Source: Microbacterium sp. C7(2022) (lineage in GTDB: Bacteria; Actinomycetota; Actinomycetes; Actinomycetales; Microbacteriaceae). From it: a stretch of 64,000 nucleotides of DNA. The stretch lies in the NCBI RefSeq assembly GCF_028823665.1, contig NZ_JAPEHV010000004.1, positions 363,033 to 427,032 of the forward strand, in the 5' to 3' direction. This document shows positions 17,735-26,604 of this stretch, in pieces. Positions within the stretch are counted from its first letter, which is position 1. Each line of letters opens with the position of its first letter. Below the pieces are notes generated by a model that saw only the letters and a program-made list of their open reading frames with translations, did not search any database and was not told the DNA's origin. The translations under genes were made by a program, and so were the position numbers.

Positions 17735-18171
17735 CGGGCGGCCATCCGTTGCATGATGAGCGCCGCGTCGGCGAGGGTCTGCCGCTCGGCATCCGTCAGT
17801 TCGGCGAGGGCTTCTTCGACCCACGCATCACGGCGACTGACCGTTTCGTCTACGACCGCGCGCCCGTTCGGGGTGAGTGAGATGACGACCTTGCGCTTGT
17901 CGTTCTCGTCGGCGGTGCGCGCAATATAGCCCGATTCCTGCAGGCAGTTCACCGTTCGATTCATCGAAGGTGCGGTTACGCGCTCGCGATCGGCGAGCTC
18001 GCCGAGTGTGTGATCGCCGTGCACCCAGAGGGCGGCGAGGACGGCGAATTGGCCGTCGCTCATCGAATCGACAGCGCGCTGCGTGCGCATGCGTCGGGCG
18101 AGGCGGAATGTGGCTGTGCGCAACTGCGCCGCCGGCGTGGGCAGGCTCGGAGAAGTATCAGAGTTCGTCAT
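17731..18171 (-). CDS. MarR-family transcriptional regulator
   Basis: 146 residues with the winged-helix MarR fold: LGELADRERVTAPSMNRTVNCLQESGYI (helix-turn-helix, about residues 60-90) and DKRKVVISLTPNG (wing). It precedes and overlaps the MFS exporter gene, the usual layout for autoregulated efflux. I chose the ATG at 18171 (MTNSDTS); an ATG eight codons upstream (18195) would place the start inside the probable -10 box. Nested inverted repeats upstream probably form its own operator. Confidence 0.82.
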   Translation of the reverse strand: MTNSDTSPSLPTPAAQLRTATFRLARRMRTQRAVDSMSDGQFAVLAALWVHGDHTLGELADRERVTAPSMNRTVNCLQESGYIARTADENDKRKVVISLTPNGRAVVDETVSRRDAWVEEALAELTDAERQTLADAALIMQRMAAR

Positions 18172-18219
18172 CGTCAACTCGTTAGCATAGCTCATTAGTC
18201 TTGCTAAGCAAATGAGTTG
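18171..18219 (-). promoter_or_regulatory. MarR promoter/operator with nested inverted repeats
   Basis: Read on the minus strand, TTGCTT, a 16-base spacer and TATGCT fit a promoter. The same stretch holds the inverted pair TTAGCA / TGCTAA and an outer pair AACTC / GAGTT. Such nested palindromes over a promoter fit MarR autorepression. Confidence 0.5.
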
Positions 18220-18311
18220 ACGTGGTCATCTGCGTTGTCGACGCCGGGTCAGATCGCGGTTCGCCCGACTATCTAGCGAATGTGGATGCCGCGACTTGCC
18301 GCCGCCGTGCT

Positions 18312-18317
18312 TAGACT
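18312..18317 (+). promoter_or_regulatory. -10 box TAGACT of a probable leaderless promoter
   Basis: TAGACT lies seven bases before the ATG of the monoacylglycerol-lipase-like gene, with no ribosome binding site. It supports that ATG over a longer in-frame extension. Confidence 0.6.
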
Positions 18318-18324
18318 TCTCGGC

Positions 18325-19176
18325 ATGCCCGAGTTCATCGATGCACACGGCATCGCGATCGTGTACGACGTTCATCCCGCATCAACCACCCCCCGCGCAG
18401 TCGTCCAGCTGCTGCACGGTGTCGGCGAACACGCGGGGCGATATGCAGCACTGGCTGAGGCCCTCGCCGCGAACGGCTACATCGTGTACGCCGATGATCA
18501 CCGCGGGCACGGCCGAACGGGGATGAAGCAGCACGACGGTGACGCCGACAAGCTGGGCCGCCTCGGCCCCGGGGGTCTGCGGGCCGCGCTTGCCGCCACG
18601 TGGCAGTTCACGCGCCTCATTCGTGACGAGAACCCTGACCTACCGCTGATCCTTCTCGGTCACTCGTGGGGATCATTCCTCGCACAGATGCTCGTGAACG
18701 AGCATCCGGAAGCCTATGACGCGCTCGTCCTGAGCGGTTCCGCGCTCCGTTGGCCCGGGTCGCTGAACGGCGGCGACCTCAACGCGCCGTGGAAGGCGAA
18801 GGATGCGATGGGCACCGAGTGGCTCGCATCCGACCTCGCGGTGGGCCACGCCTTCCTCGAGGACCCTCTGACCACCAGCACGCCGCTGCTGCAGTTGTTC
18901 GGCGTCGTCGACGCGGCGCGGCTCTACGGATTGCCGCGCAAGGATCTCGGCTACGACATTCCTGCTTTGCTGATGGTGGGGCGTGACGACACCGTCGGCG
19001 GCCCGCGCAGCGTGCACAAGCTGGCCGCCGCGTACCGGGAGCGCTCGCACCTGACCGACGTGACCACGCTCGTTTACCCCGACGCGCGCCACGAGATCTT
19101 CAACGACGTGACGCAGGAGGACGTGCGCGGCGATCTGCTCGCCTGGCTCGACACCCGCTTCCCTGCCCGCGACTGA
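18325..19176 (+). CDS. Alpha/beta hydrolase, monoacylglycerol lipase-like
   Basis: 283 residues with a serine aminopeptidase/Hydrolase_4 fold: LLHGVGEHAGRYAALAEALA near residue 35 (oxyanion region), YADDHRGHGRT, nucleophile motif GHSWGS near residue 112, Asp in VGRDDTVGG and His in YPDARHEIFND near residue 255. This pattern matches monoacylglycerol lipases and lysophospholipases. Likely cytoplasmic. It stands alone with its own leaderless promoter. The substrate is unproven. Confidence 0.82.
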   Translation: MPEFIDAHGIAIVYDVHPASTTPRAVVQLLHGVGEHAGRYAALAEALAANGYIVYADDHRGHGRTGMKQHDGDADKLGRLGPGGLRAALAATWQFTRLIRDENPDLPLILLGHSWGSFLAQMLVNEHPEAYDALVLSGSALRWPGSLNGGDLNAPWKAKDAMGTEWLASDLAVGHAFLEDPLTTSTPLLQLFGVVDAARLYGLPRKDLGYDIPALLMVGRDDTVGGPRSVHKLAAAYRERSHLTDVTTLVYPDARHEIFNDVTQEDVRGDLLAWLDTRFPARD

Positions 19177-19238
19177 CCTCGCCGCCCGACACTGACGCGA
19201 TAGCGAAGTCCGCCCCTCGCTCGGGGAAGCGCGGGCAA

Positions 19239-19244
19239 TAGGCT
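19239..19244 (+). promoter_or_regulatory. -10 box TAGGCT of a probable leaderless promoter
   Basis: TAGGCT then six bases then the ATG of the lipoate-ligase-like gene. Confidence 0.6.
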
Positions 19245-19250
19245 GAACCC

Positions 19251-20300
19251 ATGCACGGCGAATACAAGGTTCCCGGCGGCAAGCTCGTTGTCGTCGACCT
19301 CGAAGAACAGAACGGTCGCATCGCCGACTTCCACCTCGCGGGGGATTTCTTCCTCGAACCCGATGACGCGCTCGATGACATCGACCGTGCGGTGAACGGG
19401 CTCCCGGTAGAGGCCGACGTCGCGACGATCGCCGCCGCGGTGCGGGCCGCTCTGCCCGAGGGCGCTCAGTTGTTGGGCTTCACGCCCGAGGCAGTCGGGA
19501 CCGCCGTGCGCCGCGCCCTGGTGACGGCACCCGGCTGGAAGGACTTCGACTGGGAGGTTGTGCACGAGCGACCGGTGTCTCCGGCCATGAACCTCGCGCT
19601 CGACGAGGTGCTTACCTCCCGCGTGGGGGACGGGCGGCGCCGGCCCACCCTGCGACTGTGGGAGTGGAACGAATCCGCCGTCGTGATCGGCTCGTTCCAG
19701 TCGCTGCGCAACGAGGTGGACCCCGAGGGCGCCGCGCGTCACGGCTACGACGTCGTCCGACGGATTTCGGGCGGCGGGGCCATGATGATGGGTGCCAACT
19801 CGATCGTCACGTACTCCCTGTACGTGCCTGCATCACTCGTGCAGGGCCTCACGTTCGCCGATTCGTACGCGTTCCTCGACGACTGGGTGCTGCACGCACT
19901 GCGCTCGCTCGGCATCGACGCCACCTATCAGCCGCTCAACGACATCGCCTCGCCGCAGGGCAAGATCGGCGGCGCCGCCCAGAAGCGTTTGGCCAACGGC
20001 GGTGTGCTGCATCACGCGACACTTAGCTACGACATGGATGGCGAAGTGATGACGCAGGTGCTGCGCATCGGGCGCGAGAAGCTCAGCGACAAGGGCACCA
20101 CCTCGGCGGCGAAGCGCGTCGATCCGCTGCGACGCCAGACGGGCCTGCCGCGCGAGGCGATCATCGACCGGCTCAAGCACACGTTCGCGACGATGTACGG
20201 GGCGGTGGAGGGCGAAATCACCGCCGACGAGTATGCCGAGGCCGAGGCGTTGGTGCAGTCGAAGTTCGCGACGGACGCGTGGCTGCGCCGCGTTCCGTGA
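19251..20300 (+). CDS. Lipoate--protein ligase family protein
   Basis: 349 residues. Residues ~1-85 form a small domain like the lipoate-ligase accessory domain, placed at the N-terminus (HGEYKVPGGKLVVVDLE). Residues ~100-345 are a biotin/lipoate A/B ligase domain: VRRISGGGAMMMG (lipoyl-AMP loop), KIGGAAQKR with the catalytic-type Lys, and GGVLHHATL. It probably attaches lipoate or octanoate to carrier proteins of the dehydrogenase complexes or glycine cleavage system. The fused order (accessory first) is normal for actinobacterial LplA-like proteins. Its stop overlaps the methyltransferase GTG by three bases. Confidence 0.84.
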   Translation: MHGEYKVPGGKLVVVDLEEQNGRIADFHLAGDFFLEPDDALDDIDRAVNGLPVEADVATIAAAVRAALPEGAQLLGFTPEAVGTAVRRALVTAPGWKDFDWEVVHERPVSPAMNLALDEVLTSRVGDGRRRPTLRLWEWNESAVVIGSFQSLRNEVDPEGAARHGYDVVRRISGGGAMMMGANSIVTYSLYVPASLVQGLTFADSYAFLDDWVLHALRSLGIDATYQPLNDIASPQGKIGGAAQKRLANGGVLHHATLSYDMDGEVMTQVLRIGREKLSDKGTTSAAKRVDPLRRQTGLPREAIIDRLKHTFATMYGAVEGEITADEYAEAEALVQSKFATDAWLRRVP

Positions 20301-21259
20301 CCGAGATCGCATCCGCGCCGGACGGCCGCGGCGACGTCGAGATTCACCACGGCGACAACCTCGAGATCATCCGCGGGTTCGACGATGGCGCCTTCACCCT
20401 GATCTACCTGGACCCGCCCTTCAACACGGGGCGCACGCAGGAGCGCGCGCTCGAAACGGCCACCAGAACTTCACCACAAGACGGCGAATCCACCGCCGAT
20501 GGCGAGATTTCCGAGCAACCGGGCGCAAAAGCGCGGAGTTCTGCGCACGATGACCGCCCGCCCATCGTGCGGCGGGGCTTCCATGGGCTGGAGTACCAGC
20601 GATTGCGCGGCGATCTGCGGGCGTACGACGATCGCTTCGACGACTACTGGGGCTTCCTCGAGCCGCGCTTGGTCGAGGCCTGGCGCTTGTTGGCCGACGA
20701 TGGCACGCTCTACGTGCATCTGGACTACCGCGAGGCGCACTACGCGAAAGTACTGATGGACGCCCTTTTCGGGCGCCAGCAGTTTCTCAACGAGCTCATC
20801 TGGGCGTACGACTACGGTGCGAAGACGCGCAAGCGGTGGCCCACGAAGCACGACACGATCCTGGTGTACGTCAAAGACCGCACGCGTTATTGGTTCGACT
20901 CTGAGGCCGTCGACCGCGAGCCCTATATGGCGCCTGGCCTCGTCACTCCCGAGAAAGCGGCCCGCGGGAAGCTCCCCACCGACGTGTGGTGGCACACGAT
21001 CGTCCCGACGACCGGTCGCGAAAAAACGGGCTACCCCACGCAGAAACCCGAGGGGATCCTCCGCCGCATCGTGCAGGCCTCGAGCAGGCCGGGCGACCGC
21101 GTCCTCGACTTCTTCGCTGGCAGCGGAACGACGGGGGCGGTGGCGTCTGCCCTCGGCCGCGATGCCGTGCTTGTCGACAGCAGTGGCGACGCGGTCGCGG
21201 TGATGAGAAGACGGATGCCGCACGCGCGCATCGCGTCGTCGTCGCCGCACAGCGACTGA
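20297..21259 (+). CDS. Orphan DNA methyltransferase (beta-class N4/N6)
   Basis: 320 residues with the beta-class order: motif IV YLDPPFNTG near residue 35 first, a middle target-recognition region, then FAGSGTT (SAM-binding motif I, residues ~275-281) near the C-terminus. DPPF fits N6-adenine or N4-cytosine methylation. The stretch after motif IV (about residues 45-95) is a variable, less conserved insert. No restriction endonuclease lies nearby, so this is a solitary enzyme, perhaps regulatory. GTG at 20297 overlaps the lipoate ligase stop and is preferred to GTG at 20279. Confidence 0.85.
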   Translation: MTEIASAPDGRGDVEIHHGDNLEIIRGFDDGAFTLIYLDPPFNTGRTQERALETATRTSPQDGESTADGEISEQPGAKARSSAHDDRPPIVRRGFHGLEYQRLRGDLRAYDDRFDDYWGFLEPRLVEAWRLLADDGTLYVHLDYREAHYAKVLMDALFGRQQFLNELIWAYDYGAKTRKRWPTKHDTILVYVKDRTRYWFDSEAVDREPYMAPGLVTPEKAARGKLPTDVWWHTIVPTTGREKTGYPTQKPEGILRRIVQASSRPGDRVLDFFAGSGTTGAVASALGRDAVLVDSSGDAVAVMRRRMPHARIASSSPHSD

Positions 21260-21360
21260 CCACGCGTCGGGGCTGACCCCGCGACGGGGATGAGCGCCCA
21301 CGCCCTGCGACTGGCTACGCTTCGCTCGCCCGCCACCGGGAGCGATCCCACGACACGCCC

Positions 21361-21366
21361 TATGCT
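21361..21366 (+). promoter_or_regulatory. -10 box TATGCT of a probable leaderless promoter
   Basis: TATGCT then seven bases then the ATG of the F420-type oxidoreductase. It excludes a longer in-frame start at 21290. Confidence 0.6.
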
Positions 21367-21373
21367 GAATCCC

Positions 21374-22360
21374 ATGCGTTTCGGAACCTTCATCCCCCAG
21401 GGCTGGCGCCTGGATCTCGTCGACATCGACCCTTCGCAGCAGTGGCAGGTCATGGCCACGCTCGCGCAGAAGGCCGACGAGGGGGCGTGGGAATCGCTGT
21501 GGGTGTACGACCACTTCCACACCGTGCCGCTGCCAACCGAGGAGGCCACTCACGAGGCCTGGACGCTCATGGCGGCCTTCGCGGCATCCACCAGTCGCAT
21601 CCGCCTCGGCCAGATGTGCACCTGCATGTCGTACCGCAATCCGGCGTACCTCGCGAAGGTCGCGGCCACGGTCGACATCGTGTCGCAGGGCCGCACCGAA
21701 ATGGGCATTGGCGCCGGGTGGTACGAGCACGAGTGGAGGGCCTACGGCTACGGCTTCCCGAAGATCGGAGAGCGGCTCGGGATGCTGCGCGAGGGCGTCG
21801 ACATCATGTCGCAGGCGTGGAAGAACGGTCGGGCAACCCTCGACGGGAAGTATTACCAGGTCGATGACGCCATCGTGCAGCCGCAGCCGCTGCAGGAGGG
21901 CGGAATCCCGCTGTGGATCGCAGGCGCAGGCGAGAAGGTCACGCTCAAGATCGCGGCTCAGTACGCCGACTACACCAACTTCGCCGGCTCGGTAGAAGAG
22001 TTCGATCACAAGAGCGCGGTGCTGCGCGAGCACTGCGAAGCGCGCGGTCGCGACTTCGACACCATTACCCGGTCGTCGAACTTCAACACGATCGTCGGCG
22101 CGACCGAGGCTGAGGCGCGTGATCGCCTTGCGGCAATCAAGAGCCGCCTGCTGCCGCACGTCGGCCAGGAGCGCGCCGACGCGATCGAGAACGACTACCT
22201 CTCGTCGCCGGCCTTTGGCGCGGTCGACCAGGTCGTCGAGCGGCTGGCTGAGCGCGAGGCGCACGGGCTGGGTTATGCGATCCACTACTTCCCCGAGGCG
22301 GCGTACGACCGCTCGGGCGTCGACCTGTTCGAGCGCGAGGTGATCTCCGCGCTGCGCTGA
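21374..22360 (+). CDS. LLM-class F420-dependent oxidoreductase
   Basis: 328 residues of the luciferase-like monooxygenase superfamily. Visible features are MRFGTFIPQGWRLDL at the start, the beta-strand WVYDHFHTVPLP, GQMCTCMSYRNPAYLAK, and GAGWYEHEWRAYGYGFP around residue 115. In actinobacteria this subgroup uses deazaflavin F420 rather than FMN; cofactor and substrate are inferred from family. Its own leaderless promoter lies upstream; the YcaQ-like gene follows after 16 bases and probably shares the transcript. Confidence 0.85.
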   Translation: MRFGTFIPQGWRLDLVDIDPSQQWQVMATLAQKADEGAWESLWVYDHFHTVPLPTEEATHEAWTLMAAFAASTSRIRLGQMCTCMSYRNPAYLAKVAATVDIVSQGRTEMGIGAGWYEHEWRAYGYGFPKIGERLGMLREGVDIMSQAWKNGRATLDGKYYQVDDAIVQPQPLQEGGIPLWIAGAGEKVTLKIAAQYADYTNFAGSVEEFDHKSAVLREHCEARGRDFDTITRSSNFNTIVGATEAEARDRLAAIKSRLLPHVGQERADAIENDYLSSPAFGAVDQVVERLAEREAHGLGYAIHYFPEAAYDRSGVDLFEREVISALR

Positions 22361-22376
22361 CCGCGCGGAGGGCATC

Positions 22377-23474
22377 GTGGTGCGCACGCTCAGTCGCCGT
22401 GACGCGCGACGCATCGCGGTGCGTGCGCAGCAACTCGATGCCCGCCGCCCCGGTGACGTCGTCGAGGTCGTCGAGCAACTCACCCTGCTCAACATCGACC
22501 CGACGGCGGCGGTCATGCCGTGTGAGCACCACCTGCTGTGGAGCCGCATCGGCGAGCCGTATGACACGGGAATGCTCACCGCCGCTGCCGAACGTGACCG
22601 TGCGGTCTTCGAGTTCGAGGGCGCCTACCGCGCCATGAGTGATCTGCCGCTGTTCGCCGCGGAGATGCGCGCGTGGCCGCGGTACGAGAAACCTCGCGAC
22701 TGGCTCGCGGCCAACCCGCAGTTTCGGCAGGACATTCTCGACCGCTTGGCCGCGGAGGGCGAGTTGCCCACCTCGCACATCGCCGACACCGCGCAGGTTC
22801 CGTGGCCCTCGAGCGGCTGGACCAACAACCGCAACGTCACGCAGATGCTCGAGATCCTGCTCGCCCGCGGAGAGGTCGCGATCGCGGGGCGCGACGGGCG
22901 CGAACGCCGGTGGGATCTCGCCGAGCGCGTGTATCCGCCCGACATCCCCGAGATCCCGCTTGATGAAGCGCGTACCCTTCGCGACGAGCGACGGCTGAGC
23001 TCCCTCGGGATCGCGCGAGCGAAGGCGGTCGCCGTCCCGATCGAGCGCACCGATGTGGGGCGCGCCGGCGTCACCGTGAGCGTCGAGTCGGTGTCGGGGA
23101 GATGGCAAGTGGATGCCGCAGCCCTCGCGCTCCTCGATGAGCCCTTCGAGCCGCGCACGGTCCTGCTCTCGCCCTTCGACCGGTTGGTGTTCGACCGCGC
23201 ACGCGCTCGCGAGCTGTTCGAATTCGACTATCTGCTCGAGATGTACAAGCCGAAGTCTGCGCGAAAGTGGGGCTATTTCGCGCTGCCGATCCTGCACGGT
23301 GACGAGCTCATCGGAAAGCTGGATGCCGCGGCTGACCGCAAAGCCGGTGTGTTCCGCGTTGCCGCCATCCATGAGGATCGCGTGTTCGACGACGAGGTGC
23401 GCGCTGCGGTGAACTCAGAGATTCGCGACCTCGCGACGTGGCTGGGTCTGGAGCCGCAGGGGATCGAGGAGTAG
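22377..23474 (+). CDS. Winged-helix DNA-binding protein, YcaQ/AlkX-like (HTH_42)
   Basis: 365 residues of the HTH_42 family, which includes E. coli YcaQ, a glycosylase that unhooks DNA interstrand crosslinks, and Streptomyces AlkX. The protein begins MVRTLSRRDARRIAVRAQQLD and carries the family's LLNIDPTAAV, and a winged-helix segment near residues 120-185 (SGWTNNRNVTQMLEILLARGEV). The glycosylase role is a family inference; I did not verify the catalytic QxQ motif. GGAG lies seven bases before the GTG start. It converges on the TetR gene with only four bases between the stop codons. Confidence 0.8.
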   Translation: MVRTLSRRDARRIAVRAQQLDARRPGDVVEVVEQLTLLNIDPTAAVMPCEHHLLWSRIGEPYDTGMLTAAAERDRAVFEFEGAYRAMSDLPLFAAEMRAWPRYEKPRDWLAANPQFRQDILDRLAAEGELPTSHIADTAQVPWPSSGWTNNRNVTQMLEILLARGEVAIAGRDGRERRWDLAERVYPPDIPEIPLDEARTLRDERRLSSLGIARAKAVAVPIERTDVGRAGVTVSVESVSGRWQVDAAALALLDEPFEPRTVLLSPFDRLVFDRARARELFEFDYLLEMYKPKSARKWGYFALPILHGDELIGKLDAAADRKAGVFRVAAIHEDRVFDDEVRAAVNSEIRDLATWLGLEPQGIEE

Positions 23475-23478
23475 CCGG

Positions 23479-24114
23479 TCAGTCCGCGGTTGGTTGATCG
23501 GCGGCGGCGGATTCGGCAGGCGTGCCGCCTTCGAGCGCCTCGAGGAGCGCGCTGATGATGCCGGCCATGTCGATGCTCGGGTCCTGCAACCACTGAACTT
23601 GCAGTCCATCTGCCACTGCTTGCAGCACGCGTCCGAACGTGTCGGGATCGAGGGGCTCGCCGGAGGCGGGGAGCGGGCGTGCTGCCGCCATCGTCTCGCG
23701 AATGCCACGGCTGCGCTCGGTGAAGTAGTCGTGGGCTGGGTGGGTGGGGTCGGTGGCCTCTACCGACATCTGTGCATACAGGCGGACCAGCCCGGGGACG
23801 TCGGCATTGTGCTGCATCACGCGGATGAATCCGGTGCGCAGCTCGTCGGGGGCCTGCGCACCTGGCCCGATGCCGTAGACCGACTGGTCAACGGCATCCC
23901 TCTTCCGAAGGATTTCGACGAACAGCTCTTCTTTCGAGTCGAAGTAGTGAAGAAGTCCCGCCTGGCTGAGGCCAACGGCATCCGCGAGCTCTTTGACTGA
24001 TGCACCGCGGTACCCCTCGCGGGCGATCACGTCGAGCGCGCGATCGAGGATCTCTTCGCGTTTGGCGATGCCCTTCGCGTACGAGCCACGCCTTTGTGCT
24101 GGTCGTTCTGCCAT
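23479..24114 (-). CDS. TetR/AcrR-family repressor, divergent from the GH3 gene
   Basis: 211 residues: basic N-terminus, helix-turn-helix at residues ~15-60 (KREEILDRALDVIAREGYRGASVKEL cut by the turn, then GLSQAGLLHYFDSKEELF), and a helical ligand domain with the TetR_C-like WLQDPSIDM near the end. It is divergent from the beta-glucosidase gene across a 149-base gap with a perfect palindrome, so it probably represses beta-glucosidase and itself; the ligand is unknown. The ATG at 24114 is chosen; upstream in-frame sequence runs through the operator. Confidence 0.85.
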   Translation of the reverse strand: MAERPAQRRGSYAKGIAKREEILDRALDVIAREGYRGASVKELADAVGLSQAGLLHYFDSKEELFVEILRKRDAVDQSVYGIGPGAQAPDELRTGFIRVMQHNADVPGLVRLYAQMSVEATDPTHPAHDYFTERSRGIRETMAAARPLPASGEPLDPDTFGRVLQAVADGLQVQWLQDPSIDMAGIISALLEALEGGTPAESAAADQPTAD

Positions 24115-24138
24115 GCAGCAAGTAAACCGGAACGACTC

Positions 24139-24155
24139 TTGGTTTTCAAAACCAA
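24139..24155. promoter_or_regulatory. Perfect 17-bp palindrome, probable TetR operator
   Basis: TTGGTTTTCAAAACCAA has 8-bp arms around one central base. It is AT-rich within a GC-rich region and lies between the TetR start (25 bases away) and the beta-glucosidase gene. Confidence 0.7.
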
Positions 24156-24263
24156 ATGCCGTAAGGTTTCTACATCGGCGCTCGCGCCGCACAAACCACC
24201 GCTGACAACGACGTCGCCCGACGCCCAGCGGCACCCGTCATCACCTACGACGAAAGGCCCCTG

Positions 24264-26546
24264 ATGACTGACATTGCCGACCTCACCCTCGAAGAGAAGG
24301 CGTCGCTGACAAGCGGTGCCAGCTTCTGGTACACCAAGGCCATCGACCGCGTCGGCGTTCCCTCGCTGATGGTGACCGACGGCCCGCACGGACTGCGCAA
24401 GCAGCGCGAAGGTGGAGACCACCTCGGCCTCGGCGACAGTGTTCCCGCGACCTGCTTCCCGCCCGCGGTTGGGCTCGGCTCGTCGTGGGACGTCGAGCTC
24501 GTTGAGCGCGTCGGGCAGGCGCTCGGTGTCGAGACATCGATCGAGAACGTCGCTGTCCTCCTCGGCCCGGGTATCAACATCAAGCGCTCGCCGCTGTGCG
24601 GCCGCAACTTCGAGTACGTCTCGGAAGACCCCATCGTCTCGGGCGTGATCGGTGCAGCGCTGGTGAAGGGCATCCAGTCGCAGGGTGTGGGCACGTCGCT
24701 CAAGCACTTCGCCGCCAACAACCAGGAGCACGACCGCATGCGCGCGTCGAGTGATGTCGACGCGCGCCCGCTGCGCGAGATCTACCTGCGCGGTTTCCAG
24801 CGCGTCGTCGAGGACGCTCAGCCGTGGACCATCATGTGCTCGTACAACCGCATCAACGGAACCTACGCCTCGGAGGACCCGTGGCTGCTCACGCAGGTGC
24901 TGCGTGATGAGTGGGGCTTCGAGGGTCTGGTCGTGTCGGACTGGGGTGCTGTCAACGAGCGCGTCCCGGGTCTCAAGGCAGGCATGGATCTCGAAATGCC
25001 GTCGTCGAACGGTGTGACCGACGCGCAGATCGTCGCCGCGGTGAACGATGGCTCGCTCGAGGAGCGCTACGTCGACATCGCCGCCGGTCGCGCGCTCGAC
25101 CTGGTGCGCAAGGCGCAGGCCGGCGCCGGCAAGGTCGAGGGTCCGCTGGACGTCGACGCTCACCACGCCCTTGCTCGTGAGGCTGCCGGCCGCTCGATCG
25201 TTCTGCTCAAGAACGACGACGCCGTGCTGCCGCTCGACGCCTCCGCGTCGATCGCCGTGATCGGTGAGTTCGCCGAGAAGCCTCGTTACCAGGGTGCCGG
25301 CTCGTCGATGATCAACCCCACGCGCCTCGACAGCGCACTCGACGGAATCAAGGATGCCGCGACCGGTACCGTCACCTACGCCAAGGGCTTCAGCCTGGCG
25401 GTGACCGCGGCCACCGACGAAGAGCTTGCGGCGCTGCGCGACGAAGCGGTGGCTGCAGCATCCGCCGCCGACGTCGCCGTCGTCTTCTTGGGCCTGCCGG
25501 CTCGCCTCGAGTCGGAGGGCTACGACCGCACCGACATCGATCTGCCCGCCGAGCAGCTCGAGCTCCTCGACGCCGTCGTCGCCGCCAACTCGCGCACCGT
25601 CGTCGTGCTCTCCAACGGAAGCGTCGTGGCGTTGCCATTCGCCGACAAGGTGCCGGCGATCCTCGAAGCATGGCTGCTCGGTCAGGCCGGTGGTACCGCC
25701 ACGGCAGACGTGCTGTTCGGTGCAGTGAACCCCTCGGGCAAGCTGACCGAGACGGTGCCGCTGCGCCTCGAGGACAGCCCCGCGTACCTCGACTTCCCCG
25801 GCGACTTCTCGCACGTGCGTTACGGCGAGGGCCTGTTCGTGGGCTACCGGTGGTACGACTCGCGTCGCTTCGAGGTGGCCTACCCCTTCGGCCACGGTCT
25901 GTCTTACACGACCTTCGCGTACGGGGATGCCACGGCGGCCGTCGCCGCGTCGGGTGACATCGAGGTGCGTGTGACGGTAACGAACACTGGTGAGCGTGAC
26001 GGCCGCGAGGTCGTGCAGGTCTACACGTCGCTGCCGACGTCGCAGGTGCAGCGCCCGGTGCGCGAGCTCAAGGCGTTCGCGTCGGTCGCCCTCGCCGCGG
26101 GCGAGAGCCGCGAGGTGGTACTTACGGTGCGTCGTAAGGACCTCGCCTACTGGGACATCCGCATCGACGGTTGGGTCGTCGAAGGTGGCGAGTACGTCGT
26201 GGATGTGGCGGCATCCAGCCGTGACCTTCGCTCGTCGACGGCCGTTGCCGTCACCGGCGACGAGGTCGTGCTGCCGCTGTCGCGCACGTCGTCGCTCGGC
26301 GAGGTTTTCGCGCACCCCGTCGCCGGCCCGATCATCCAAGCGGCGATGGCCGAGATGATGGGCGCGATGAACGGCGCCTCGTCGGTCATGCCCGAGGGCG
26401 TCGACATGATGGAGATGATGGGCTCGTTCCCGCTCGGCCGCATCGGCATGATGGCGGGCCTCGCCGGAGGCGACGCTGCCGCCGGTTCGAGCGACGAGAT
26501 GATCGACGGACTGATCGCGGCCGCCAACGCGCCGCAGCAGGCGTGA
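24264..26546 (+). CDS. bglX: Beta-glucosidase, glycoside hydrolase family 3
   Basis: 760 residues. Residues ~1-290 are the GH3 TIM-barrel domain with the catalytic nucleophile Asp226 (VVSDWGAV), KHFAANNQEHDR and the substrate-binding start VTDGPHGLRKQ. Residues ~310-540 are the second alpha/beta domain, followed by a fibronectin-type-III-like domain (~570-665, EVVQVYTSLPTSQVQRPVRELK) and a Met/Gly-rich C-terminal tail of ~70 residues seen in cytoplasmic actinobacterial GH3 enzymes. No signal peptide. It cleaves terminal beta-linked glucose (or related sugars) from short oligosaccharides. It is controlled by the divergent TetR repressor and ends at a strong terminator. Confidence 0.9.
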   Translation: MTDIADLTLEEKASLTSGASFWYTKAIDRVGVPSLMVTDGPHGLRKQREGGDHLGLGDSVPATCFPPAVGLGSSWDVELVERVGQALGVETSIENVAVLLGPGINIKRSPLCGRNFEYVSEDPIVSGVIGAALVKGIQSQGVGTSLKHFAANNQEHDRMRASSDVDARPLREIYLRGFQRVVEDAQPWTIMCSYNRINGTYASEDPWLLTQVLRDEWGFEGLVVSDWGAVNERVPGLKAGMDLEMPSSNGVTDAQIVAAVNDGSLEERYVDIAAGRALDLVRKAQAGAGKVEGPLDVDAHHALAREAAGRSIVLLKNDDAVLPLDASASIAVIGEFAEKPRYQGAGSSMINPTRLDSALDGIKDAATGTVTYAKGFSLAVTAATDEELAALRDEAVAAASAADVAVVFLGLPARLESEGYDRTDIDLPAEQLELLDAVVAANSRTVVVLSNGSVVALPFADKVPAILEAWLLGQAGGTATADVLFGAVNPSGKLTETVPLRLEDSPAYLDFPGDFSHVRYGEGLFVGYRWYDSRRFEVAYPFGHGLSYTTFAYGDATAAVAASGDIEVRVTVTNTGERDGREVVQVYTSLPTSQVQRPVRELKAFASVALAAGESREVVLTVRRKDLAYWDIRIDGWVVEGGEYVVDVAASSRDLRSSTAVAVTGDEVVLPLSRTSSLGEVFAHPVAGPIIQAAMAEMMGAMNGASSVMPEGVDMMEMMGSFPLGRIGMMAGLAGGDAAAGSSDEMIDGLIAAANAPQQA

Positions 26547-26560
26547 TCTGACGACGCGGG

Positions 26561-26604
26561 ACGGGGTCGCCGGGGAGGAATCCTCGGCGACCCCGTTTCT
26601 CTTT
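26561..26604 (+). terminator. Rho-independent terminator of the GH3 gene
   Basis: ACGGGGTCGCCG pairs with CGGCGACCCCGT (12 bp, extended by GGGA/TCCT) and is followed by TTCTCTTT. It starts 15 bases after the stop codon. Confidence 0.85.

Noticed and set aside
24027..26339. A 770-codon minus-strand frame over the GH3 gene
   Set aside because: Antisense to a clear GH3 protein and composed of Arg/Asp/His/Val-rich sequence without domain motifs.
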